A DNA stretch of 6,417 nucleotides from DAORDI01 sp035345895 (lineage in GTDB: Bacteria; Spirochaetota; Leptospiria; Leptospirales; Leptospiraceae), in the NCBI GenBank assembly GCA_035345895.1, contig DAORDI010000314.1, positions 1 to 6,417 of the forward strand. Direction: 5' to 3'. The position numbers were made by a program, and so were the translations under genes. Under the pieces are notes generated by a model that was not told the DNA's origin, did no database searches, and was given only the letters and a program-made list of their open reading frames with translations. Below, piece after piece: positions 1 through 5,556 of the stretch. Positions within the stretch are counted from its first letter, which is position 1, and every line of letters starts with the position of its first letter.

Positions 1-2
1 AA

Positions 3-629
3 CTGGACGGTTTTTTCACTTTTTTTGATTTTATATGTGAGAAATATAATCTGGAAAAACTAAAAACAATCGGTGATTCCTATATGTGCGTGGGGGGCCT
101 TCCCGCTGCCAATTTTACTCATCCGGTGGATGCCTGTATGGCTGCACTTGAGTTTAGAGAATTTGCGGAAAGGATGAAGGAGCTGGTACTGTCCTCCAAG
201 GAAAAAATGATGCCCTGGGAGCTCAGAGTCGGGCTGCATACAGGCCCCGTCATAGGAGGTGCAGTCGGAACGACAAAATTTGCATATGATGTATGGGGCG
301 ACAGTGTAAACACGGCAAGCAGAATAGAAGCCGCCTGCCTGCCCGGAAAAGTAAATATATCCGGGACAACATACAGTTTAATTAAGGATTTTTTTGAATG
401 TGAATACAGGGGAAAAGTTCAGGCAAAAAACAAAGGAGAAATTGATATGTATTTTGTCAAAGGACTGCTGCCTGATCTTACAAGGGACAGAGACGGGGTG
501 ACGCCGAATGAAAAATTTCATATTCAGTATGAACTTCTCAAAAACAATAAATTTCCTTCTAAATCAGTCTTTGAGACAGAACATCTGAACGGTCATTCAC
601 AGGGCATCAGTATTTCACAATTGCAGTAA
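3..629 (+). CDS. Class III adenylate cyclase, C-terminal part (5' end outside the window)
   Basis: This is the catalytic end of a class III nucleotide cyclase, which makes cAMP from ATP as a dimer. The reading frame is open from base 3 with no start, so the gene begins outside the window; the Met at base 84 lies inside the conserved core and is not the start. Counting from base 3, KTIGDSYM puts a purine-specifying Lys at 21 and a metal-binding Asp at 25. YDVWGDSVNTASR supplies the second purine-specifying Asp at 96 and the transition-state Asn 103 and Arg 107. The Lys/Asp pair favours ATP over GTP (guanylate cyclases use Glu/Cys). The first metal Asp and any sensor or membrane domain are off the edge. 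The tail (MYFVKGLLPDL and after) resembles spirochaete cyclases from memory. Its 3' end overlaps the convergent methyltransferase by 23 bases. Confidence 0.93.
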   Translation: MDGFFTFFDFICEKYNLEKLKTIGDSYMCVGGLPAANFTHPVDACMAALEFREFAERMKELVLSSKEKMMPWELRVGLHTGPVIGGAVGTTKFAYDVWGDSVNTASRIEAACLPGKVNISGTTYSLIKDFFECEYRGKVQAKNKGEIDMYFVKGLLPDLTRDRDGVTPNEKFHIQYELLKNNKFPSKSVFETEHLNGHSQGISISQLQ

Positions 630-1440
630 AAAAAGGAGAATACAGTGTTTTCTGAACAGAAAACATCTCCGAGAGAGAATCATAGCTCATAATTGTGCAT
701 TCAAACCCGTCTCTCTCCTCAAGGTTTTTTTTCAGCTCCTCGGGTGAGGTGCCGAAAAGAATCGGTTCATCCCAAAGAATCTGAAAAAGATTCTGGACGG
801 ATCTGTTAATGAATTCAGGAAGTGCAAAAGACTGAAGCCAGAAATCTGCAATAAGAACCGAGTCTTTTCCGAAATACTGTCCGATATTTCTCACCGTTTC
901 GTAAACAAGGTCCTCAGTGAGATACATGGAAACACCTTCCCATATAAGGATGACCCTTTTCCCGTGCAGGTCCAGTCCTGAAAGAATTTCCAGAAGAGTA
1001 TTTTTCATGAAATCTGCATTATAATAAAACACATGTGAATCATCAATGCCGTTTTCTCTCAGAACTGACCGTTTATAATCCTGTGTTGCGGGAAAGTCAA
1101 TTTCATAAACCCCCTGCCGCATCTGATCCTTCATTCGGACGGATCTGGAATCAAATCCTGCTCCAAGGATGACAACAGGGCACTCATTTCCATGTTTTCT
1201 GATGTATTCATCCATCAGTGCTGACCTTAGAACGGCTGCATCATAAAGCCATTGAAATGCAGGAAAAAGTATCCTCCCTGAAACTCCCGAAAGAAACGAA
1301 TGCCAGAACTTGAAACGGCCAGTCAGGAAAAACTCGGCGTATTTATCTGAAAGGAGTGATTTGTCACTGTTCCATCTGTATTCCAGTGCCCTCATCAGGC
1401 AGACGATTTGAGCTGTTTCACTCGGTTTTCCTTCAATCAT
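607..1440 (-). CDS. SAM-dependent methyltransferase, leucine carboxyl methyltransferase (LCM/PPM) family
   Basis: A 277-residue class I methyltransferase of the family that includes leucine carboxyl methyltransferases and many bacterial O-methyltransferases of unknown substrate (PF04072 / TIGR00027 type). Visible motifs are the SAM-binding loop VVILGAGFDSR (89-99), the acidic end of strand 2 in EIDFPATQDYKR (113-124, the family's D-x-P...KR signature), NADF with Asp 143, and IWEGVSMYL (166-174), the family's EG-x-x-MYL motif. The length is normal for the family and there is no signal peptide. The start is supported by a perfect AGGAGG (1446-1451) five bases upstream of the ATG. It lies 154 bases beyond the DCC gene and may be the last gene of the same transcript or have its own promoter. 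The last codons contain a terminator-like hairpin and T tract, and the 3' end overlaps the cyclase. The methyl acceptor cannot be read from sequence. Confidence 0.9.
   Translation of the reverse strand: MIEGKPSETAQIVCLMRALEYRWNSDKSLLSDKYAEFFLTGRFKFWHSFLSGVSGRILFPAFQWLYDAAVLRSALMDEYIRKHGNECPVVILGAGFDSRSVRMKDQMRQGVYEIDFPATQDYKRSVLRENGIDDSHVFYYNADFMKNTLLEILSGLDLHGKRVILIWEGVSMYLTEDLVYETVRNIGQYFGKDSVLIADFWLQSFALPEFINRSVQNLFQILWDEPILFGTSPEELKKNLEERDGFECTIMSYDSLSEMFSVQKTLYSPFFTAIVKY
628..670 (-). terminator. Intrinsic-terminator-like hairpin with T7 tract, inside the methyltransferase gene
   Basis: On the minus strand an outer stem GGAGA/TCTCC (666-670 with 635-639) encloses a 9-base inverted repeat, TGTTTTCTG/CAGAAAACA (646-654 with 657-665), with a six-base bulge on the 3' side. 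Seven T residues (634 down to 628) follow at once. This is the form of a Rho-independent terminator for leftward transcription. It lies before the methyltransferase stop codon at 607-609, so a transcript ending here would lack the stop. For rightward transcription the hairpin starts five bases after the cyclase stop but has no T tract behind it, so it would only be a 3'-end stabiliser there. Part of the pattern could be chance within coding sequence (codons for FSVQKTLYSPFF). Confidence 0.6.
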
Positions 1441-1594
1441 ATATTCCTCCTGTATTCAGAATAGTATTCTCTTTCCGTTCTTTTAAAGCCTGATCATAAA
1501 GTTCAGAGATATGCAGATCGGGAATTCCTTCAAAACTCCAGAGCTGCCGACAATTAGACCGCTGAATCTGTTTCTTTTCTTCAGCGAACTTTTG
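1441..1594 (-). other. Spacer between the DCC gene and the methyltransferase, open in frame
   Basis: This 154-base spacer holds the methyltransferase ribosome-binding site (AGGAGG, 1446-1451) and an inverted repeat of 7 bases, CGCTGAA/TTCAGCG (1560-1566 with 1580-1586, 13-base loop), placed eight bases after the DCC stop codon. Read on the minus strand in the frame of the DCC gene, it stays open for 53 codons after the TAA and closes with TGA at 1433-1435, overlapping the methyltransferase start by eight bases. No ATG, GTG or TTG with a ribosome-binding site lies in that frame, so I do not call a separate gene. There is no T tract after the hairpin, so it is not an obvious terminator, and I see no convincing promoter. 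Confidence 0.5.
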
Positions 1595-2011
1595 TTAATC
1601 AAGAAACTTTGCACGAATTTCCGGCGTCGGCATTCTGCAGACATCTTTTTTTCCGAAAAGACTGTACCTGGATGAGGCTATCAGATCATAAATCCGGTTT
1701 GAAAAAGAAACGGGCAGAACTCTGCCCATCTTTATAATCGAAAAAGGAAAAGGAAGAAAATGAGCTATTTTGAAAACAGCAGTGGACTTAATATAATATT
1801 CATTTTTATCAATTACGACAACCGAATCAATGTTCTGAATATTCAAAGGTGACTTTTCCAGAAGACTTTTTCCTGTGTCTGACTGAAGAGAAACAAATCT
1901 GAACACATCCTGACTGTCATGATCTATCAGGAAATTCACAGCCGCATTGCATAAATTGCACACCCCGTCAAACATAATAATGATTTTAAAATGAACAGAA
2001 TCAGAAATCAT
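1595..2011 (-). CDS. DCC-family (DUF393, YuxK-like) thiol-disulfide oxidoreductase-like protein
   Basis: A 138-residue cytoplasmic protein of the DCC family (PF04134), named for its D-x-x-C-x-x-C motif and predicted to be a thioredoxin-like redox protein; the physiological substrate is not known for the family. FDGVCNLCN carries Asp 15, Cys 18 and Cys 21. The family's other hallmarks are present: the SAVFKIAHFLP-like stretch (77-87), the YDLIASSRYSLFGKK segment (108-122) and the terminal CRMPTPEIRAKFL. The length is normal and the end matches the usual family end, so the stop codon is probably genuine despite the open frame that follows. The start is chosen because its ATG overlaps the upstream stop (ATGA) and has GGAAGAG upstream; Met 13 is a less likely alternative. 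It is translationally coupled to the coiled-coil gene before it. Confidence 0.88.
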   Translation of the reverse strand: MISDSVHFKIIIMFDGVCNLCNAAVNFLIDHDSQDVFRFVSLQSDTGKSLLEKSPLNIQNIDSVVVIDKNEYYIKSTAVFKIAHFLPFPFSIIKMGRVLPVSFSNRIYDLIASSRYSLFGKKDVCRMPTPEIRAKFLD

Positions 2012-2919
2012 TTTCTCTCTTCCGAATTTTTCCTGATCAGAACTTCAGAGAGAGGGAAAATTTCAGAAACATATCTTGCCTTCTGCATCTGCAGTTCAAG
2101 AAGAGAAAGCTTGCTTTCATAATAAAGATCTTCTCTCAGCAGAAATACAATCAGAGAACCTTTTCCACCTTTCAGTTTAATCTCTTCTCTCTTCAAAAGA
2201 TCTGCATTTTTCCTGATCTCTTTCTGAAGTATTTCTTCAGATTTCCTAAGCTCCATTATTTTCCGGTGAAAACTTTCGGCACTTTCTCTGCAGTAATCAC
2301 CTTCCTGACTGAAATACCTCTCTCGAAAATCGTTCCATGCAGAATCCTCAAATCTGTGCTGATCGGAGATCCTGTCAAAAAGAATGTAATCAATTTCAAA
2401 TTCGGAAATTGTTCTGTCTTTCAGAAGAACTGCCGCTATCTGCTTTTTCTTTTCCTTATAAAGAGATAAAGTTTCATTATATCTTGCATATCTGTCCGTT
2501 TCTGTTCTGCTGATGCATATCTCTTCCACTGCATCCAGTGCAAGTTTCAGTTTTTTCATTGTACGAGCTTTCTGAAACACTTCATCAAGTATGCTTTTCC
2601 TGGAATTCAGAAAACTGATTTCCCAGTACAGTGAAATCAGATCAGAACTCAGTCTCTGCCGGGACTCAGGAGTTTCAATTCTGCTGTTTTCAAATCTGGG
2701 TCTGCCGTTATGGACAGGGAACTCTTTTACTTTGCCCCGAACCCGATTTACTGTAAATGCAGTTTCACGGGAGACTGCCTTCCTGTGAACGACACCTGTC
2801 GGCTTACTGCTGCTCTGTTTTTGAATTTCTTTCAGATATATTCTGCTGAGAAGGGAAAGATAATTGGAAAAAGAATAGATCTTTTCTTTTTTGAGAGCGG
2901 TTTCGGTTTTCTTTTCCAT
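2008..2919 (-). CDS. Hypothetical charged, coiled-coil-rich protein (303 residues)
   Basis: I do not recognise this protein. It is very rich in Lys, Arg, Glu and Ser and has no signal peptide or membrane span. Residues 1-35 look helical; 36-85 are basic and loop-like (SSSKPTG, RVRGKVKEFPVHNGRPRF). Residues 88-170 and 210-290 have the heptad-like alternation of charged and aliphatic residues expected of long helices or coiled coils. The C-terminal part (DLYYESKLSLLELQMQKARYV, near 264-284) is the most regular. The start follows the zapA stop by seven bases; AGGAG (2932-2936) lies within the end of zapA, 12 bases from the ATG, which suggests coupling, and an in-frame TAG just upstream excludes a longer form. 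Its place after zapA hints at a structural or division role by context only. Confidence 0.8.
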   Translation of the reverse strand: MEKKTETALKKEKIYSFSNYLSLLSRIYLKEIQKQSSSKPTGVVHRKAVSRETAFTVNRVRGKVKEFPVHNGRPRFENSRIETPESRQRLSSDLISLYWEISFLNSRKSILDEVFQKARTMKKLKLALDAVEEICISRTETDRYARYNETLSLYKEKKKQIAAVLLKDRTISEFEIDYILFDRISDQHRFEDSAWNDFRERYFSQEGDYCRESAESFHRKIMELRKSEEILQKEIRKNADLLKREEIKLKGGKGSLIVFLLREDLYYESKLSLLELQMQKARYVSEIFPLSEVLIRKNSEERK

Positions 2920-2926
2920 AAGAGAG

Positions 2927-3226
2927 TTATTCTCCTATGAGTCCCTTATCCAGCATAGAAATCAGCATTTTAGTTTTTTCTTCATACATAGAGACAACCT
3001 CAGCATTCATAGGAATCTCCTTTATTTGAAAGAGTTCATCCGCAATGTTCACTGCGGCCAGAACTGCGAGTTTAACGGGATTTGCATTTGGAAAAACTTT
3101 GCTGAGTTCTTCCATTTTCGAATTTACGAAAAGACCTAGAGAACGGATGTATTCTTCAGAGGCCTCTCCTGCAATTATATAGTCCTGACCAAAGATTTTG
3201 AGTTCAACTTTAGTCAGGGAGGACAT
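2927..3226 (-). CDS. zapA: Cell division protein ZapA
   Basis: A 99-residue ZapA, which binds FtsZ and promotes bundling of protofilaments in the Z ring, normally as a tetramer through its C-terminal coiled coil. The N-terminal globular part is typical: KVELKIFGQDYIIAGEASEEYIRSL, then the helix with VNSKMEEL. The LAVLAAVNIADELFQIKE segment matches the conserved ZapA helix, followed by a C-terminal helix. I place the start at the ATG 3224-3226 (MSSLTKV), nine bases after AGGGA (3236-3240). A TTG two codons earlier (3230-3232) has only three bases to that site and is less likely. It directly follows a ZapB-like gene, which fits a shared function at the division site. Confidence 0.92.
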   Translation of the reverse strand: MSSLTKVELKIFGQDYIIAGEASEEYIRSLGLFVNSKMEELSKVFPNANPVKLAVLAAVNIADELFQIKEIPMNAEVVSMYEEKTKMLISMLDKGLIGE

Positions 3227-3235
3227 ATCCAAAAA

Positions 3236-3240
3236 TCCCT
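3236..3240 (-). promoter_or_regulatory. zapA ribosome-binding site (decides the start)
   Basis: AGGGA on the minus strand lies nine bases before the ATG at 3224-3226 but only three before the in-frame TTG at 3230-3232, so the ATG is the better start. The site sits in the short gap after the stop of the ZapB-like gene (3245-3247). Confidence 0.6.
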
Positions 3241-3244
3241 AAGA

Positions 3245-4330
3245 CTACTTAATTTCCTCTTCAATAATCAGGAAATCATCATCTTCAGCAGAATCAAATA
3301 CATTGATAGCATCATCAGTTTCATCAATAATGATATCATCCGGATCTGTAGAAATCGGTCTTTCCTTTACAACAGCCGGAGCCTGCTCTTCTTTTTTAGG
3401 CTCAGTTTTATGCTCTTCAAGAGGCTTTGTTTCCAGAACCTTCAGTTCTTTAGGTTTCTCTTCTGCCTTGATTTCTTCAACCTTTGGAGTAACTTCAGTT
3501 TTTGCTGGAGCTTCTAATTTTACTGCAGGTTCTTCGTTTTTAGCCTCTTCTTTTTTTGGAGCGACTTCTTCTTTTACAGGAGGAGGAATGATTGGAGTTT
3601 CCTCTTCATCATCTATCAGAATAATCTCATCTTCATCTTCTTCCAGAACAGAATCCTGATTCTGAACTGTCTTAACTTCTGCAGGTGCATCTGGAGTTTC
3701 TGCTTTTACTGGAGCTGTTTCTTTCTTTTCTTCAGTTTTTGGAGCAGTCTCTTTTTTGACCTCAGCCTTAGGTTCAGTTGCTTTTTTTTCTTCTGTTTTG
3801 ACTGCGACAGTCTCTTTTTTAACCTCAGTTTTAACTGCAGGAGCCGCGTCCTTTTTGACTTCAGTCTTCGGTGCTTCCTTCTTTACTTCAGCTTTGGCTT
3901 CAGTCTTTGGAGCAGTCTCTTTTTTGACCTCAGTTTTAACTGCAACAGTTGCGTCTTTTTTGACCTCAGTCTTCGGTACAGTCTCTTTTTTAACCTCGGC
4001 TTTCGCGGGAGCTTTTTCGGAACCAGTTCCAAGAGCCTCAAAACTTGCCAGATTGCTCAATCTGGAATGAAGGTTATTGATTTTATCGACAATCTTCTGG
4101 TCACTGGATTTAATAGAGTCGAGTTCCTTGGTTGCTGCTGCAAGCTGTGCCTGGAGTTTCGCCAATTCTTTCTCTTTCTCTTCCAGAGCCAATTTCATCT
4201 TGTCATTTTCGATTCTTAAAGTCTCATTTTCAGACTCCAATCTGTCGTTTTCAGCTCTCAGATCTGAGATCAGTTCTAAGGCCTTCAGTACTTTTGACTC
4301 TAGCTCTTCAATACTTTCCAGTGTTATCAT
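3245..4330 (-). CDS. ZapB-like coiled-coil protein with long Lys/Glu/Ala/Pro repeat tail
   Basis: A 361-residue acidic, low-complexity protein. Residues 1-95 form an almost unbroken predicted coiled coil. Its beginning, LESIEELESKVLKALELI with LRAENDRLESENETL, closely resembles ZapB, the small coiled-coil protein that links ZapA to the division apparatus. Residues 105-219 are degenerate repeats of the type TEVKKETAPK, with a higher-order period of about 35 residues. Three acidic/aliphatic patches follow: 230-245 (around EIILIDD), 329-340 (around DDIIIDE) and 349-360 (around DDFLIIE), separated by a Pro/Lys/Glu linker. ZapB of E. coli is about 80 residues, so the tail is an addition. The start has GGGAG six bases upstream of the ATG. 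Position immediately before zapA supports the ZapB reading. Coiled coils resemble each other easily, so homology is an inference. Confidence 0.75.
   Translation of the reverse strand: MITLESIEELESKVLKALELISDLRAENDRLESENETLRIENDKMKLALEEKEKELAKLQAQLAAATKELDSIKSSDQKIVDKINNLHSRLSNLASFEALGTGSEKAPAKAEVKKETVPKTEVKKDATVAVKTEVKKETAPKTEAKAEVKKEAPKTEVKKDAAPAVKTEVKKETVAVKTEEKKATEPKAEVKKETAPKTEEKKETAPVKAETPDAPAEVKTVQNQDSVLEEDEDEIILIDDEEETPIIPPPVKEEVAPKKEEAKNEEPAVKLEAPAKTEVTPKVEEIKAEEKPKELKVLETKPLEEHKTEPKKEEQAPAVVKERPISTDPDDIIIDETDDAINVFDSAEDDDFLIIEEEIK
3674..4018 (-). repeat. Degenerate coding repeats in the ZapB-like gene
   Basis: This encodes residues 105-219, made of variants of K-T-E-V-K-K-[ED]-[TA]-[AV]-[PV]. 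At DNA level the segments 3808-3872 and 3913-3977 are 65 bases each, 105 bases apart (35 codons), and agree at 58 of 65 positions by direct comparison. The multiple-of-three period keeps the frame, so copy number could change without breaking the gene. Confidence 0.85.
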
Positions 4331-4375
4331 GAATGACTCCCGAACCGGACTTGCCGGAATTAATAATAATTTCAG

Positions 4376-4418
4376 CTCGGATCAGGATTTCTCCATCACC
4401 GAGGTTACTCTGTTAACC
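4376..4418 (-). other. Two adjacent RNA hairpins between rplT and the ZapB-like gene
   Basis: On the minus-strand transcript the first hairpin is GGUUA/UAACC (4414-4418 with 4403-4407) with a six-base loop. The second follows at once: CUCGG/CCGAG (4399-4403 with 4376-4380), a symmetric UGAU/UGAU internal loop, then GGA/UCC closing a GAAA tetraloop (4388-4391). The two hairpins share base 4403, so their outermost pairs compete. The following sequence is AU-rich but has no clean U run, so I do not call a terminator. It could be a partial attenuator, an RNA-processing or stabilising element, or a protein site. The rest of the 4331-4431 spacer holds only the ZapB-like ribosome-binding site. Confidence 0.5.
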
Positions 4419-4431
4419 GTATTATCGGAAA

Positions 4432-4785
4432 CTATACAGCTAACTTTGACTTTTCTACTAAAGCTGCAAAAACTTCTTTATCGTTATATGCAATGTCAGC
4501 CAATGTTTTGCGATCCAGATTAATGCCCTGCTTTTTCAGCGCGTGCATAAACTTTGAATACGAAAGTCCATTTTCTCTGACAGCAGCATTGATCCTGGCA
4601 ATCCAGAGCGCACGAAAATCTCTTTTCTTAGCTCTTCTGTCACGCCAAGCCCAAAGGCCTGCTTTCATCGTAGCACTTTTCGCTGTCTCGTAGAGTTTTG
4701 AACGTCCTCCTCTAAAACCTTTAGCGGCTTTGAGGGTCTTTTTTCTTCTGTTTTTGTGGATGGTACCGTTAGTAGCTCTTGCCAT
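4432..4785 (-). CDS. rplT: 50S ribosomal protein L20
   Basis: A complete 117-residue L20, an early-assembly 23S rRNA-binding protein of the large subunit and, in well-studied bacteria, the repressor of its own rpmI-rplT message. The basic N-terminal extension is typical (MARATNGTIHKNRRKKTLKAAKGFRGGRSKLY), followed by the conserved block AWRDRRAKKRDFRALWIARINAA (about 46-68) and the C-terminal GLSYSKFMHALKKQGINLDRKTLADIA (73-99). The start overlaps the rpmI stop by one base (TAATG), and GGAG lies upstream within the end of rpmI, so translation is probably coupled. I did not identify an L20-binding leader structure. Confidence 0.98.
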   Translation of the reverse strand: MARATNGTIHKNRRKKTLKAAKGFRGGRSKLYETAKSATMKAGLWAWRDRRAKKRDFRALWIARINAAVRENGLSYSKFMHALKKQGINLDRKTLADIAYNDKEVFAALVEKSKLAV

Positions 4786-4988
4786 TATTTTGCTCCGTAA
4801 GGTAATAACTGAATTACTCTGCCCATGTCTGTTTCATGTACCAGAGTAGTTCCCCCAAGCTTTCTTTTCTGCTTTGGAGATTTCTTAGAGAGTTTATGGC
4901 GAAGGTGGCTGCTAGCTCTTTTTACCTTCCCATTCTTAGTAAATTTAAACCGCTTCGCAGCGGAACGATTAGTTTTTAACTTTGGCAT
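4785..4988 (-). CDS. rpmI: 50S ribosomal protein L35
   Basis: A complete 67-residue L35, a small basic large-subunit protein. The family pattern is clear: MPKLKTNRSAAKRFKFTKNGKVKR at the start, HLRHKLSKKSPKQKRKL in the middle, and the RVIQLLPYG ending. It lies 19 bases after infC with AGGA about eight bases before its ATG, and its stop overlaps the rplT start, giving the conserved infC-rpmI-rplT order. Length and composition are normal. Confidence 0.98.
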   Translation of the reverse strand: MPKLKTNRSAAKRFKFTKNGKVKRASSHLRHKLSKKSPKQKRKLGGTTLVHETDMGRVIQLLPYGAK

Positions 4989-5007
4989 CCTCTTATCCTG
5001 AACAAAA

Positions 5008-5556
5008 TTATTTTGGATTGATTACTGCTACAATCTGTTTTCCGTCTTGAACGGGAGGCTTTTCAGGCACTCCTACATCCTTCAATTCGTCGATCAGCTT
5101 GTTCAATACATTCAAACCCAAATCGGTATGAGCCATTTCTCTACCTTTAAAACGAAGTGAAACCTTCACTTTATCGCCTTTCTGTAAAAACTCCATCGCC
5201 TGTCTTTTCTTGATCTCCAAATCATGGATATCAATTCGAGGGCGAAGTTTGATTTCTTTAATAGTGACTATATGCTGCTTTTTCTTAGCTTCTTTTGTTT
5301 TCTTCAGCTGTTCAAAGCGGTATTTACCATAGTCAATTATCTTGCAGACTGGAATATCCTGTCCGCTGGAGACTTCAACAAGGTCAAGATTTTCAGACTT
5401 GGCCTTCTGCAGTGCTTCCGAAAATGGGATTACGTCAGACCCAGTATCAGTTACTAGCCTAACCTGCGCGGCTCCTGTAATTTTTTCATTGATTCTTTGG
5501 GAAACACCCTTACTATCATTGCCGTTTCTGTTAAAATGGTTAGACTTTTTCTGCAT
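5008..5556 (-). CDS. infC: Translation initiation factor IF-3
   Basis: A complete 182-residue IF-3, which binds the 30S subunit, prevents premature 50S joining and checks the start codon and initiator tRNA. The N-terminal domain (about 20-85) starts at RINEKI and holds ALQKAKSENLDLVEVS and PVCKIIDYGKYRFEQ. The C-terminal domain (about 92-180) has KEIKLRPRIDIHDLEIKKRQAMEFLQKGDKVKVSLRFKGRE, interrupted by nothing unusual. The ATG at 5554-5556 is preceded by GGAGAG (5560-5565), and an in-frame TGA abuts it, so no longer form is possible. In many bacteria infC starts with AUU, AUC or AUA, which permits self-regulation by IF-3; here an ordinary AUG is used. A charged N-terminal stretch of about 19 residues precedes the conserved core. 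Confidence 0.97.
   Translation of the reverse strand: MQKKSNHFNRNGNDSKGVSQRINEKITGAAQVRLVTDTGSDVIPFSEALQKAKSENLDLVEVSSGQDIPVCKIIDYGKYRFEQLKKTKEAKKKQHIVTIKEIKLRPRIDIHDLEIKKRQAMEFLQKGDKVKVSLRFKGREMAHTDLGLNVLNKLIDELKDVGVPEKPPVQDGKQIVAVINPK

Noticed and set aside
84..86. ATG as the start of the cyclase gene
   Set aside because: The frame is open to the window edge and the residues before this Met (KTIGDSY) contain essential cyclase catalytic positions.
1560..1586. CGCTGAA/TTCAGCG hairpin as a terminator of the DCC gene
   Set aside because: The 13-base loop and lack of a T run after it on the minus strand do not fit an intrinsic terminator.
3230..3232. TTG as the zapA start
   Set aside because: Only three bases separate it from AGGGA, while the ATG two codons later has a nine-base spacing and begins the usual ZapA sequence.
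3251..3643. Acidic/aliphatic patches as SUMO-interacting motifs
   Set aside because: They resemble them in form, but bacteria have no SUMO system; only a generic short-motif reading is justified.
3674..4018. Repeat array considered as CRISPR or an intergenic repeat element
   Set aside because: The units are degenerate, in frame with a long coding region and without unique spacers; they are protein repeats.
3303..4070. Ser/Thr-rich open frames on the plus strand that look like repetitive surface proteins
   Set aside because: They are the complement of the Lys/Glu/Ala repeats of the minus-strand ZapB-like gene and have no ribosome-binding sites.
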